Source of the DNA: Nemophila menziesii
Lineage: Eukaryota > Streptophyta > Magnoliopsida > Boraginales > Hydrophyllaceae
Reading direction: 5' to 3'
DNA: 64,000 nt
Assembly (NCBI GenBank): GCA_029959085.1
Contig: JARWIR010000051.1
Span: forward strand, 3,224,001 to 3,288,000
The number at the start of each line of letters is the position of its first letter. Position 1 is the stretch's first letter. Below are positions 33,775 through 46,164 of the stretch, one piece after another. Below the pieces are notes generated by a model. The model ran no database searches. It worked only from the letters and a program-made list of their open reading frames with translations, and was not told where the DNA came from. The position numbers were made by a program, and so were the translations under genes.

Positions 33775-34160
33775 ATAGTTTTATTCAATGTATGAGCTTA
33801 AATGAAATCGTATAAAACTTCAAGGACCAATAGTGCAATTATCAAAATTATAAAGAACCAATTGTGCAATTACCTAAAAAGAGCAACTAACTCAAAATTC
33901 TATTTATATTCAATGTAGGGGCTAAATTGCAATAATATAAAACTAAAAGGCCCAATTATGCAATTATTAAAATTAAAAAGGACCATTTGTGCAATTACCT
34001 AAAATTATCAATTACGTTAAAAAGCTAGTTATAATCAATGTAGGGCTTAAATGGAATTACAAAAAATAACAAGGACCAAAAGTGAAAATTTCAAAATTTA
34101 CAAGGATCAATTGTGCAATTATCTAAAAGTATCAATTAACTCAACATTCTATTTACATCA
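33775..34160 (+). repeat. tandem repeat, about 122-bp units, at MULE1 right side
   Basis: About three degenerate units carrying AATGTAGGGGCTAAAT and AAGGACCAATTGTGCAATTA-like blocks (starts near 33785, 33906, 34031). It lies upstream of the PMD ATG, so it would be in that gene's 5' region. It is also present at 53277-53680. Confidence 0.8.
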
Positions 34161-34394
34161 CAAGAAATTACAATCTAACATAACTTATACATGCATGGAT
34201 AAATCAAACAAATTAATCAAAATTAATAAAAAAAAATAAGAACCCTAACCTTAATTTTATGGATTGAAAGTAGTAGAATCAACAAGGGAGCACTTGGAAG
34301 GCGGTGGCACCTTGATCGGTGGCGGCGGCTTGAACGAGGAGGAGGGGGAGGAGCGGTTATGGTGGGTTTTTTATTTTCGCAGAAAAATAGATTT

Positions 34395-34702
34395 AAGAAT
34401 TGAGGAAGAATGTATATTCAAAGAGGGGCGGTCTCCCGGTGAGTGCCCTTTTTTTTTTTGAAATTTGAACTACGGGCGGTACCTAGCATACCGCCCTCCA
34501 GGCGGAAAAGATTTTTTTAATTACGCTTAATATTTTTTTTAATCTAAGAACTAAGGGCGGTCTCCCGATGACCGCCCTTCCTTAATTATAAAATTAACTA
34601 GGGGCGGCACCCAGCTAACCGCCCTTATTAGAGGGGCGGAAAGCGGGATACCGCCGGGGTGTTAGAACTGTAAATCTTTTCTCCTATATGACAAAATGCT
34701 AA
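34395..34702 (-). repeat. MULE1 right terminal inverted repeat with five GC hairpins
   Basis: Hairpins lie at 34425-34449 (one arm decayed to GTGCCCT), 34474-34497, 34553-34579, 34600-34627 and 34633-34658. The left repeat has four. The outermost bases are CTCCTATATGACAAAATGCTAAT. Confidence 0.87.
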
Positions 34703-35784
34703 TTACTTTTAAAAAAAATTAAAAAAAAAAAACTCTTTATAATACAAACAAAGAAAAAAAATAAAGAATAATTATTACTCTCTTTGTCTATATGTTTGTC
34801 ATACTTTTTTTTACACAAATTAAGAAAATTAATTAATTCTTTCTATTTTTACTAAACTATCCTCAACCAACTAAGTGTCCATTTGAAAATGATTATTTTA
34901 GAGTTAAAAGCGCTTTTCGATTAAAATTAAAATATTTGTAAAAATAATTTTAAAATATTTTAACTTCTAAAATCATTTCAAGTGATTATTTTAATAATCA
35001 TTTGTCCAGTGCTTTTCCTAAAAGTAACTTTAAGGATTTAGAGTATTTTTATGGATCTAAAATCATAGTGATCATTTTATAAAACGATCTCAAACGAACC
35101 CTAAGTAAATGGATGATAAGTTTATAATATTAAATAAATATAAAATTAGTAGAAAATATAACAAAATTTCATTAGTATCTATGATGGACAACATATCTAC
35201 ATTTAAAAAAATTAGTATTATTGCCCAAGAAACACCTCAAGTTAAAATTAATTCCTTTTCAGCCCAACCATCATTTTTTGCCAATAAAAACCATATATAT
35301 TTTGCGTATTCATTTTCTTTCCCATAGAAAGAGTCGTTTGAGGTATATGTATCTTCCCATAACTCAAACTTCGAGTAATGGGAAACTTCCTATTACTCGT
35401 TGTTCTTTAAAAAAAACGTCTCCTTATAGCCAGGTGTAAGGTGTCAGATGCCTAATAGGCATTAACTCTAAAAATTATAATATAACAAACATCAATAAAG
35501 TATCATTTATAATCGAGGAAACTACTAATTGTAGCCCAATTTTAAAGTTTCTTAGGTTTTAAAGCCTAACTAGGAATTACTACTTTATAAAGCCTAGTTA
35601 CTAATGTCTAGTTGAGCTTTTTCCTATTTTTCCCTTTTCATTTTTTTTATAGTAATTCGTTTTAATTTTTTTTCTTTTTATTTAACGGATATATCCAGAC
35701 ACAGAGGTACAAACATATATACGTTTAATTTTTAAGTTTGTTAAGTTAAGCAAAATGATTTTTTTATATAATTACAATTATAGG
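34703..35784. other. non-coding flank, with MITE-like segment at 34872-35098
   Basis: AT-rich, no genes. The first 660 bases recur at 54168-54853 next to the other MULE1 right end. 34872-35098 begins AAGTGTCCATTTGAAAATGA and ends ATCTCAAACGAACCCTAAG, imperfect inverted termini like a small MITE (low confidence). 35600-35784 belongs to a dispersed AT-rich repeat also seen at 41200-41370 and 63040-63220. Confidence 0.5.
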
Positions 35785-36189
35785 TGTCCAAGTATAATTG
35801 TCCAATTGTTCATTTAATTGTCTATCTAATTGTCTAATTATCTATGTAATTATCCAATTATCCATCATTTGGTCCATTTGTCAAGGTAGGTTGTACAAAA
35901 TACATCCAATGGGCTGTACATATATATAATGTCTGTCCAGTACGGGCTGTACATTCATAAAAACACTAGTAAAATAACTAGAATTTTGCTTAGGTATGTA
36001 TGGACCCACATGTCTATACCAATTAATCCATTTATCTAGACACTACCCAAAATGAACTACGTTTTTCAAAGAATGTCTAGACCTATTGCACAATCACATT
36101 TTTAAAATAGAAAAAACGAACAAAATACCCCAACATTTTAAAAAAAATCACGTTTAAAAAAAAACAGTAAAACATTTGTTAAGAATATG

Positions 36190-36960
36190 GACTAGACCAT
36201 CAAGGGCTGGACCCAACAATGGCTGGACCAACAAATAAGCTAACCCTATGTTTAAAAAAAAGAATTGAAGGAGGCTGGACCCAAACAACCTGCTGGATCC
36301 AAGCTGCTGGACCCGAACAAGCTGTAGGATCCAAACCCAAACACGCTGCTGGACCCAACGAACAAAATAAGTTTAAAAAAAAACCAAAAAACGCAGATCT
36401 GAACGAAGGCCTCGCGTTGGTGGTGGTGGACCTCTGCGCTAGAGGGAGGCGACACTGGTGGCGGTGGTACTCGTCGGTGCTTCGTGTGGGTGGTGGTGGA
36501 GCTCTGCAGGAGGGAGGCTCGTTGTACAGGAGCGGCAGTGTGACGGTGATGGAGGACAGCCGCGATTAGATCGAGAACAGGGGTGGTTAGATCGAGAACA
36601 CGGAGTGGCGAATGATGGCGGCACCGGTGTTGTAGTGGGCTTCTTCTCCGGCGTCGTTCATGGTGGTTGGGATGGCTTGGTGTTGTAGTTCGGCGGATCT
36701 GTTCTTCTCGCAGCAGCGGTTCTATTTTTCTCGCAGCATCAAGGCAGCGGATCTGTTCTCCTCGCAGCAGCAGCGGATCTGTTCTCCGGCGTTGTTGATG
36801 GTGGTTGGGATGGCTTGGTGTTGCAGTTCGGCGAGTGGTGGTGCGTCGGCGGTGCTGAAGGTGGTGATGAAGAAGGGCATCGATGGGAAGGTGGGATAGA
36901 GAGAGAAGGGGGTAGAGAGAGGGGGGGCTTTTCAGAAAAAAAAAACCTAATAGGGTTTTG
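36190..36960 (+). other. GC-rich block, copy C
   Basis: Same block as 16250-17060, with small indels and substitutions. It is low-complexity in all frames, so no gene is called. Confidence 0.55.
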
Positions 36961-37053
36961 GTTTTTGGTTTTTTGTTTTTTGGTATAGAGTGTATAAGAG
37001 AGACGGGGTGTTTTTGGCCTTTTTCTCCCTTTCTAGTTATAGTTAGGGTCTAA

Positions 37054-37502
37054 GGGTATGTTTGGATGGAGGGATTAGAAGGGATGGGATTGTATTAAAG
37101 GATAATGACAATCCCATCCCTTGTTTGTTTTGGAAATAAGTAGAGGGGATAGTTTATTAAAGGATACTTGCAATCCCTTACGAACCCATATATTCAATCC
37201 CTCCAATTCGGTGGGATTAGGAAGGAAGGATTCTTTTATTACGTTGTAATGTCTAAGTTACCCTTATTCTTTCTTTATAAAATATTTTAATAGGGGTATA
37301 TGAGTCATTTAGTTATAAAAACAATCCCTTCCTCCCATTATTCTTCTAATCCAAACACCGGATAAATGTTATCCTTTAATAAAATCCCCCCTTCTCTTTT
37401 TATTCAATCCAAACAAGATTAAATACTCTCCTTTCCATTCCCTTGTTATACTCTCCCTTCCTATCCTTTAATAAATAATCCCCCCTTAATCCAAACATAC
37501 CC
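37054..37502. mobile_element. Tourist/PIF-Harbinger-like MITE
   Basis: 449 bp with perfect 14-bp terminal inverted repeats GGGTATGTTTGGAT / ATCCAAACATACCC. It is flanked by TAA on both sides (37051-37053, 37503-37505). Copy B shows the uninterrupted site GGTCTAATGG at 17104-17113. No coding capacity, so it relied on an outside transposase. Confidence 0.95.
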
Positions 37503-37616
37503 TAATGGAACTTTTGGGATGGGCTTTATTTTGTAGTTTCATATGTTGTTGGGCTTTATATACTAATTGCCCCTTTATAATCCCTTCCCTTCTATTCCTT
37601 ACTTCAAACTAAACCT

Positions 37617-37844
37617 ACGATTCGTAACCCTTTTCCCATCTTCTTTCATTCTTCAGTTTCATATTTTAATATTATCGATGGGGTAGAAGATGCTCGTTTT
37701 ACTGTGAATCAAATGATCCGAACACGATCTAAGCTTACTGTTATAGTTTACAATAAGCTATTGGGTACTGTTGTGAAGAAGAAAAATTACCCTTATGTTG
37801 TTTATTTATTCAGAGAAATGCGTATTTTGGGATCCGATAGATAA
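37617..37844 (+). pseudogene. PPR protein N-terminal fragment (copy C)
   Basis: Counterpart of 18641-18862, with one codon inserted and one G lost near the end, so the frame closes at TAA 37842-37844. The snap-back inverted repeat follows at about 37855-37955. Confidence 0.75.
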
Positions 37845-38733
37845 TTACATAATGAATATAACAATGAATTGTTAATGCTCTTTAAAAAAAACCGTAAAAC
37901 CAATTTTGCCTCTTTTTTTTAACGAGCAGTAACAATTTATAGTTATACTCATTGAACTTAACAGTGACACCTCGAGGATGGGGCTATTAGTGATTTTTGG
38001 GTAAGGCGAGGCTGTTTTTTTGTTTTTCCCGTTTCAGTTTTGGAGGCTTTTTTTGTAATATGGATTTTTTCTTCCCTTTCAGCTAATCTTAAATAAACTC
38101 CAGGTACGTGTAATTGCATTATAGGTCCTTATATTATGCAATATTTGCACTACAGGTCCCTAAGCTTTGTTATACTATAGGCAAGAAGAAGGATGGCCTG
38201 TGATTGTTTCTGTTGGGTGGATATGTTATGAGGTAATTAAATTATTTATCTTTATCAATATTTTATAAAAAATATAAAAATGTTATAATTATTATGTAAA
38301 TTTTTCTTGCAGCTTTATTTTCTTATGTAATTAATTTAAGCTAGATGTATAGTACGCTTAAGCTTCGAGAAAGTGCAGATAATATTTTCTACCCTACACA
38401 GAACAGTCAAACGCATAACTTGAGGGGCCATTAATTTTTTGATAATGTATTACCTATTTGAATTCGAGTATATGATTATGCTATATTAATGGTGTGAACA
38501 AGAATAAAGGATTTGAATTCGAGTATATGATTATGCTATATTAATGGTGTGAACAAGAATAAAGGTGAGTGAGCGTATAATGTTCTTAAATTGAAAGATA
38601 TACTTAGTAAAAAAGAATATGTTTTTTTTTTTTTAAAAATAAAAAATCTGTAAGCCTATTAAATAGAAGCTCAATTTTGTAAATTCTATTGAGGGCACTC
38701 TTAAAGAAAGCAAATTGTTAATTTGTCTCTCAA

Positions 38734-39094
38734 CTTCTGTTGGGAAGATATGAATTATTTGTCTCAAGCCAAGGAAAATCAGAGAAATTAGTTTCGGGAT
38801 TAGTGAAACCATTTGATGCACATTTAAAAGTAGCAGAGAAGAACAAGTTAAATTGTACGTTCAATCCATAAAGCTTAAAGTTGAAAACTGGTTAAGTAAA
38901 GGAACACCTGAAAGGTAGTTTAAACGTGCATCTTGGTTACTAAAATTGTAAGTTACTCGTATAATGATTATTATTTATTATATAGATTTTTGCGATTTGT
39001 TAGTACACCCGGGATTTTGAAAATGGTTAAAATATTTGATGCTGAGGTGTCACAGTTAGAAGCAGGTCAAAGACTTTATTCTCAGTTACAATAA
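38734..39094 (+). pseudogene. COP1-interacting-protein-like fragment (copy C)
   Basis: Exons at 38734-38914 and 38986-39094, matching copy B. A two-base insertion in GTAGCAGAGAAGAAC breaks exon 1 here, while copy B keeps the frame. A non-functional gene fragment. Confidence 0.68.
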
Positions 39095-39289
39095 TAGGTC
39101 CACTAAATGGTTAATATTACTGATAATGTATGATTTCAGGGAGTAGGAGTGAAATGTCAAGCATGAGGTTCTCAAATTACTTAGAGGAGTCTTTAAGGGA
39201 AAAATTTGGAGTATGAAAAAGGGGGAGTTTCTATAGCTGAAATACTTAAAATTGGAGGCTTTAGATATTAAAGACTGTGATGCCCCTTT

Positions 39290-40055
39290 CACTGCCTTGA
39301 GAAATTTGGTGTTGTAAAAAATATAAACATTTTTTACTTTATTTAAATTCTTCATTAAAAATCATATTTATCCATCTTTACGCGTTCATGTAAAGATCGA
39401 TTAATGTTTGAAGGTGGACCAAAAGGAAAATGGATTGTTTAATTTTATTTTTTTTCAAATATGTGCAATTATTTTTGAAGCATATATATCTTTGTCATAA
39501 AGATGGTGTTTATTCTCCACTTCTTAAACAGTGTTATGCCCACTGCCTTCTTGGTTTTTTTATTATCAATTTATTTGTTTTTTCCGAAAGTGTTGAGACT
39601 CCGTAAGTGCATGAATATATTCTAGGTCACGTTATTTTTGTCTGATCTGTTTTCCTATATAGTAGTTCATTAAAGTTTAAATTAAGCTCAGATGTAGTAA
39701 TATGACACATCACTTTTACTCAGAATATACTTGTAGAATTATCTAAAACAAAGAACTTCCCAAATTTATTAGGGATTCTAGGCAGACGAATTTTGGAAAA
39801 GTCGCCCACTGGAATTTGCCTGTTGATTAAGGCAAAGCTCATAAAAGAAAAACCACGTGCTGTGATAATTCTAAATTTCACCCCTGTTTCCTGTTTGTCC
39901 AACTTATGGACAAATTATCAACTTTCCACAACCTACTTATTACAAGAAATTTCAGCATAAGATTGGAGAAAGTTCTTAATATCAGGCTAGAAAAGAAGAA
40001 ATGAGTGTTTCTTAAACCTTAGTTTAGCTATAGGACCTCATAATTCTAAGCAAAC
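39290..40055. repeat. AT-rich tail of duplicated segment C
   Basis: Matches copies A and B. It contains the uninterrupted copia target site near 39405. Nothing coding is recognised. Confidence 0.75.
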
Positions 40056-40082
40056 ACCATGAAGAGACTGTTGATTGTTAAA

Positions 40083-41012
40083 AGTTTACATCACTTGAAT
40101 CATATCAAGAAGCTTAGGATGTTTAAATATGATTTCATAAGTAGTTGCATCCATTGAGAATCCATGTTTTCTCATTTCCTTCACTGATTCAATTGCTTCT
40201 TCATACTTTTTTTTCTTCATAAACTCCTGGATAATGACGTTATAGGTCACACTATCTGGCAAAAAACCTTTTTTCTTCATTCTTGAAACCCACTCTTTTG
40301 CATCTTTAAACCGTCCTTCTCGACAAAGTCCACCTATTATGGTATTATGGGTATATATATTAGGCTGCAAACCTTTGGAGGATAGCTTGTCAAAAATGTC
40401 TAATGCAGCATCAACCTGTCCATCTTTACATAATCCATTAATAATTAATAATTGTATTATGTGTCACAATGTCAGGAGTTACATTACTACTTCCCATGGA
40501 TTCTAATTATTGCACAATCCATTTAACATGATATTAATAATTGATTAGGCTGTTATATGTTTTAATATCAGGCTTGCATCCTTTAGCTACCATGGTAGCT
40601 ATTACACCCATAGCTTCTTCAATCTCACTTTTGATGTAGGTAACCACATCAGCAACATGACCACTTTTGAAGAGACAGCCTAACACTGCAAAACCCATAT
40701 TGCTTTTTTTTAAAGAGCAGTAACAATTTCTAGCTATATTCATTATGTAATTATCTACAGGAGCCCCAAAATACGCATTTCTCTACATAAAGAAAGAGCA
40801 TAAGGGTAATCTTTCGTCTTCACAACCGTACCCAATAGCTTAGTGTAATCTATAACAGTAAGCCTGGGTCGCTTTCGGATCATTTGATTCACAGTAAAAT
40901 GAGCATCTTCGACACTATTGATACCAAAAGATGAAACTGAAGAATGAAAGAAGAGGGGAAAAGGGTTACCCATTGTGCTGATGGAAGAAAGAGAAGATCT
41001 AAAGTAGAACAA
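40083..41012 (-). pseudogene. Rf-like PPR protein pseudogene (copy C)
   Basis: Three blocks on the minus strand. 41012-40755 is an N-terminal region ending in LCREMRILG. 40743-40534 carries parts of PPR motifs (VVTYIKSEIEEAMGVIATMV, CKPDIKTYNSLIN). 40370-40086 holds two full 35-residue PPR motifs (PNIYTHNTIIGGLCREGRF; VTYNVIIQEFMKKKKYEEA). 40370-40440 is an out-of-frame part of another (NGLCKDGQVDAALDIFDKL). Breaks include a one-base shift near 40770, a deletion around 40640 and a short ATTAATT-type duplication near 40445. PPR proteins bind organelle RNA, and the Rf-like class restores fertility. A functional one needs many more motifs. Confidence 0.85.
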
Positions 41013-41423
41013 AGAAGAACAAATCGATGAACCATTCTGCTTAAATTACTGACGTGAGCAGGAAATGGTGTGAAATTGCAGTAAAAATGATTGTTGTGAT
41101 ATAAGATAGAGGAAAATAGAGCCTAATTTGTAACAAAAAGAGTTTTTACACATAGTTACCAAAACCTTCTTTCTTTATAAGGCTTAATTATAATTTTTGA
41201 TTGATTTTTTTCCTTTTATACCTTTTTTCAATTTTTTTCTTTCAGAAATTCGTTTTTTTATCTTTTCTTCTTGTCTTTAACCGAGTGGATCCGTACCTAT
41301 GAGTACGGACATATATTAGTTTTTCAGTTTTTTAAGTTAGTAAAATGATTTTATATAATTTCAATTATAGTTGCATATTTTTACCGGGTTTTTTGTTAAT
41401 CTTTCAAGTACCCATAGGGTTGT
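41013..41423. other. PPR 5' flank and dispersed AT-rich repeat
   Basis: 41013-41165 matches 56211-56365, the flank of the other PPR copy. 41200-41370 matches the AT-rich repeat at 35610-35784 and resembles 63040-63220. No genes. Confidence 0.6.
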
Positions 41424-42985
41424 TGGTGGTCCTTTGTGTGTTCTAAAAATACTGCAATAAATAATCGAACCACAACCGCAAGTGTACGGTTGTCCCAAGT
41501 AGTATTTCTGATAAATCAGATTCGTTCCAAGGACGGAATGGTTGATCACAATGTTTAGCAAGTAGTGATTGATGCACTTACGAAAATAAAAGACAATAAT
41601 ATATTTGTTTGGTTTTTGTTATAAGACTAATGAATGAAAGACAAATATTAAATTGCAAGTAAAAGCTAAGACGCAAGTAAAATGATGTAAAACGCAATAT
41701 GAGAAGTAGCACTTGAGAAGGCAAGGATCCTCCCTATCCTATTTCTTAACTTATGTTGTTTAAGGGCTAAATTAGTCAATTACAATGGTCGGGATTCTAA
41801 TATCCTTATACCCCCGTCAGGGTGGACTATAAGGCGATCCTAAAGTGTCACTAGTCCCGTCAGGGTAAATATGATCCATCGTTGGATGATTAAGTGTTAT
41901 TACCTCATTGGCCCTAGGATTAGCTAAGCTCGTCAAAATCATTAACTTCTATCCTAGATTGAATAAATGGTTCCGTATTTAAACCCTCTGTCAGGATGAT
42001 CCAATTGCCACTAATTGGAATAGCCTAAATACTATTACCTGTTCCTAGTTCATGACGCTAAAAACAGTAAATATTCATAATTTATCGAAAAGAGTAAAAG
42101 CCCTAATTTAGTTTAATTCAATAAAAACCCAAATTCAACATTCGTTAATTAATAAGAATTGGGATTCACCCGTTGTTTGTTCTCAAGCACTAATTAAAAC
42201 TTAGCTCATATTAAAATGAAATACGAAATTAAAATTAAAGGAATTCATATTGTTTACAGAATTAAAAAGATAAAAGAACCTAATTTCCGGAATCGGAATG
42301 ACTACGAACGGATATATAGACCCTCTCCAGCTCTTGTAGCTTCTTCTTCTTCCTTCAGTTGCTTCTCTCTGGTATTTTTAATCTTGCAGAATGTGAATTG
42401 TCTGTAAAATAGAAGTCAAGGGCTGATTTTATAGGTGGAAATTCGGACTTGGACCTAGGCTTTTAATTAAATGAAATATAAAAGGCCCAAGTCCACTAAC
42501 TTAGCCCAAAATCCCGTAACTGCTGATATACTTTCACTAAAACAGCTTTTCCTGATGCGTTACAACTCCGATTGACCTCATTCCAGTTGCTAAAGTTCCG
42601 TAATTCGATAAGGAATGATTTCTCTTCAAAGGTCAACAGCTGGATCATCGCTTAAGCACCTCGAAATCAGCAATCTATGGCCTGGAAAATGGATTTTCAG
42701 CTCTAAAAATAATATCTTCGGGATTTCTTTTCAAGTCTTGACTCTATCTTTTGATCTTTGACTTTCTCCTCGGATTCCTCTTCTAGCTAACATCTGAAAC
42801 CTGTAAAATACTCACTAAAAATACCAATATTACGCGCAAAAGCTTAATAAATCAAAAATGCTAGAAATAAACGAGGAAAATCATATTATTGCATATTTAG
42901 TCCAAAAGTCTATCGAAATGATTAAATAAACACCAAAAATGATGTCTCCTAAGGGTCGAAAATAAGAACATTTAAGGAGACATCA
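41424..42985 (-). repeat. 3' LTR of E4
   Basis: About 1562 bp. The outer minus-strand start TGATGTCTCC (42985) follows the PPT. The inner/3' end is placed at TGGTGGTCC (41424) by analogy with the CACCA end of E2/E3 and is less sure. Confidence 0.8.
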
Positions 42986-44453
42986 AGACCCCCAACTCAA
43001 ACCTTTGTCGTCCCGACAAAGCAAAACAAAACAAAACAAGGGGTGGAAGTAAACGCAAGAACAAATAGAAGCTTAGCAAATAAACCTAAAGCAATTCTAA
43101 AGATAAATCTCATATAGCAAAACTTTAAGAACTAACATATACATACACTAATCATGCAAAATCAAACATAAATAATCTCAATCGTAAAATTAAAGTTGCA
43201 ATGCTTGAAGGTTACACTTGTACTCATATCTGTATGATGGCTATAGGGTGGTCATTAATCATAAATCGCTTTGAATGTTCCACCTAAATATTCCCTATCA
43301 ACAGAAGTGTAAATTCACTATGTATTTAAGAATCAAGAGGTCTTTATGGTTTTAATATTGGCTTAAGGACGGTATGGATATATATTTGGTAAATTTGAAG
43401 TGAGCTTTTGGCTCTCTCCTCACTTACCATCCACATGTCCTCGAGCTTGAGTTACGCTCAAAAAATTGTTCTCACTCACCCATTTGACGCGCTAAAGTTG
43501 CGTCCCCAATGTCAACCCAAATAATTTTAAGACGATTTCCAAAAACATTCCACTTTGCCGATTTATTTTATTCTTTCTTTCTTTTTATTTTTTTATTTTT
43601 TTGTACAAGATACCCATGACTATCATTTTGATGTGAAAAGTCATGTCTCTTATATTTTTTTCTTTCTTTTTCTCTTTTTTTTTTTTTTTTTTTTTCAACT
43701 TTCGGCAAAGGGTTATAATAATATATCATCTTCATTTATGTGCCTCAATATAAACACATATAATCCCTTCCCAATGTAAATTCCCAAAATGTGGACCCTC
43801 CACCCCAAGCTCAAGCTCGAGACAAGTCTCAGGGTTGTGATTCAAGTGCGGGTCATTTGGTTATGCCTAATAATCTAAAGGATAATGGGCTTATATCGTG
43901 GCTACAAAAGAAAGGCTTAAGGCTCAAAATTGGGCTAAGACGGATAAAATTATAATATTAGGGATAGCAAGCTAAAGGTTTCAAATGGCTAACAAAGAAC
44001 TGCCCCTATCATTTTCCTAAGTACATAGCTTGTCTTTAGTTCATATCTAGGTGGGTTCTCTACTAATTAAGATTTCACGTTCTACACACCAAACATATTC
44101 CTTAAGTACAAGCTTACTTCATTTGCATTGTTCATTAATTTTTCCTATCAATTACCTATGTTCGCATACAATTGTAAGTGCGTTCTATGTCAATCTCTAA
44201 AGTCCACTATTTACTATCATAGATTCATCAAAAGTATGCTTAAAGGGACATTTAAAATCTTCTATAGTCAAACGCAACTCCGGAAATTATTTTTATTGAA
44301 AGCAAATAAAACATATAACACATAAAAACTGGGATGAGGCAACGAACCCCACCCCAAACTCAAAAATGAGTCGTGTCCCCACGACTCGAAAAGACTCAAC
44401 GCAATAAAAATAAACTAAACTAACTAAAACGCGAAAGGGATAGAAAACGTATC
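42986..44453 (-). other. PPT and 3' non-coding region of E4
   Basis: The PPT (minus strand TTTGAGTTGGGGGTCT) lies at about 42986-43001. The region has a 45-base pyrimidine-rich run (43655-43700). It shares landmarks with the E1 3' region, including near-copies of the PPT at about 43800 and 44350. No ORF of note. Confidence 0.82.
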
Positions 44454-45782
44454 TTAACCAGCTCGAGGCTGGTTATCGGTGTTGCGTCCATGAACTCTCT
44501 CCTGTGTAAGAATACCATAGGTGGCGTGTTGAATTGTGCTCACCCCCAATAACATGTTTCGGAGAAGTTCTAATTCTTTTGTAACGTTTCCTAAAGATGC
44601 AATCATCTTCACTTGGTTCTCTTCTAACACCTTCACTTTAGCTTCCAACTCATCAGTTGTATGCATCTTCTTCTTTGGAGGAGCTCTAGGATTTCTTGTT
44701 GCTTTTACCACTTCATCATGAATGTTCTTGATCAAAGTTAAACCCATGTTCTCACACACTACAACACGATCAATCTTCGCGTCTTTACGCGGAACCTTTG
44801 CGTCTAAACACAAAGTAGTGACGGTACAAGGAAATTTGAGATTTTGTTGTGAAGTAGGAATTCTAGCAAATTCCATGATGGTATCATATATCACACGAGC
44901 AACATCCATGGGTTTCTCCTCAATAATACATTTAATTAACAAAAGATGCTCCTTCTTTACTTCCGATATGTGTTTAACTCCGAAGAAGGTAGGAATTATG
45001 AAACGTGACCAAATCTTAGCACATGGTAGCAAGTTACTACTATACATCTGTCCAGGGTATCTCTCTCCTTCGGGAATTGGGTGGGCCCCATCAACAAGCA
45101 CTTTCCCCCAAAGGGATTCATAATCAAACGAAGGCTCTTTAAGAGATTCTTGAAACGGACATATTCCGGAAAACTCGGGTAATTTCAATGATTTACGAAT
45201 AAGCTCAACGGAGAAAGGAACTACCTTTTTGCGAATAATAACAGCTTCTTTTGAGAAGGCGATTCCTTCATAAAAATCTCGCACCAAGGTAGGAATATAC
45301 TCAAGCTTCCTTTCTCTCAATTCTTTCCAACCCAATTTATCACAAGTAACACCATAATCTTTATAAGCACTAGTCATAATACCTTTAGGAAGATTCATCT
45401 CCTCACCAAACTTCAAAAATTCAATTCGATCACGAACCTGAGTATCCCAAGGAACGAAGACCCTCTTAGGCTTTTGAGCCCAAGCTTTCCTACGCGGAGT
45501 TTTCGGTTGTTTCACTGGTTCTTCGGGAACTTCTTGTTCAGTTTCTTCAATTTCTTCAACTTCTTCCTCACTTTCTTCATCACTCTCGTCAATTAACCTG
45601 CTCTTTTTCGGATTAGCCTTACTCGGATTTTCTTTTCGTTTCGGAGCAATTGGGTTTTTGACAGTCTTTTTGGATCGCGAATCCGGAATCTCAATTGCTT
45701 GGTCTGGGCTAGCTCCAACAGTGTTCCTGTTTCTTGGTATGTTTCTTCGATAGTTACACATGGAATCGGTTCTGTTAGTCAT
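44454..45782 (-). CDS. Athila env-like/ORF1-type protein (E4)
   Basis: An intact 442-codon ORF. The N-terminal 60 residues are basic. Residues 60-95 are very acidic (SDEESEEEVEEIEETEQEV). A central domain of about 260 residues (VPWDTQVRDRIEFLKFG, AKIWSRFIIPTFFGV, IPTSQQNLKFPCTVTTLC) is shared with E1. Residues 375-415 look like a coiled coil (DELEAKVKVLEENQVKMIA). No signal peptide or membrane span is evident, so the env label is positional. The basic-acidic start and coiled coil would fit a nuclear or particle-associated protein, which is inference. The start is set by the MTNRT shared with E1. Confidence 0.88.
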   Translation of the reverse strand: MTNRTDSMCNYRRNIPRNRNTVGASPDQAIEIPDSRSKKTVKNPIAPKRKENPSKANPKKSRLIDESDEESEEEVEEIEETEQEVPEEPVKQPKTPRRKAWAQKPKRVFVPWDTQVRDRIEFLKFGEEMNLPKGIMTSAYKDYGVTCDKLGWKELRERKLEYIPTLVRDFYEGIAFSKEAVIIRKKVVPFSVELIRKSLKLPEFSGICPFQESLKEPSFDYESLWGKVLVDGAHPIPEGERYPGQMYSSNLLPCAKIWSRFIIPTFFGVKHISEVKKEHLLLIKCIIEEKPMDVARVIYDTIMEFARIPTSQQNLKFPCTVTTLCLDAKVPRKDAKIDRVVVCENMGLTLIKNIHDEVVKATRNPRAPPKKKMHTTDELEAKVKVLEENQVKMIASLGNVTKELELLRNMLLGVSTIQHATYGILTQERVHGRNTDNQPRAG

Positions 45783-46164
45783 CTCTTTTCACCCCAAACT
45801 CAAAACTTCAAATAGAGAAAAAGCTAGAGAAAAGCTTTGAAATTTGATGTTTTGAGGTTTAAAATTTGAAGGATTAGGTGGACTATGAGATGGGTTAAGG
45901 TTATTAGAGAGAGATTTGGAAAGAATTGGGTTTAATTTCAAGGTTGGGAGAAAGAAATTTTTGGAGAAAAGGTGAAATTTGATGATGTTTTGGAGAGGAT
46001 GTGAGTTGATTTTGTGTTTTTGTGATGATAGAAGGCTTGATTTGATGATTTTATAGCTGTTTGTTGATGATTTTCGGAGTAGGTGGAGGCAAGAATTCGG
46101 ATTATAAGGTTTGGCTTGGAAAAGAGGCAAAAAACTAGGTTTAATAAAGTCAAAACCGCCTCTC

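Larger units (their letters stand above)
28106..34702. mobile_element. MULE1: Mutator-like element with convergent transposase and PMD genes
   Basis: The ends are inverted repeats of roughly 260-300 bp (28106 to about 28365; about 34395-34702), starting ATTAGCATTTT(A/G). Inside lie a transposase gene (+), a telomere-like tract, a hairpin block and a PMD gene (-). No matching 9-bp target duplication is seen: the left flank is the E3 LTR and the right flank is unrelated. The right flank is also attached to a second copy of the right end (53214-54853). The left end or its flank has therefore probably been rearranged. Confidence 0.87.
35785..40055. repeat. duplicated host segment, copy C
   Basis: Counterpart of 15845-21299. 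It lacks the LINE but has a Tourist MITE, a small tandem duplication at about 38460-38565 (GAATTCGAGTATATGATTAT twice), and lacks about 250 bp corresponding to 19655-19900. It continues on the right directly into a PPR pseudogene, whereas copy B continues into E2. Confidence 0.88.

Noticed and set aside
44454..45782. A viral envelope glycoprotein
   Set aside because: The position matches env of retroviruses, but there is no visible signal peptide, membrane span or glycoprotein pattern. It is called env-like by position only.
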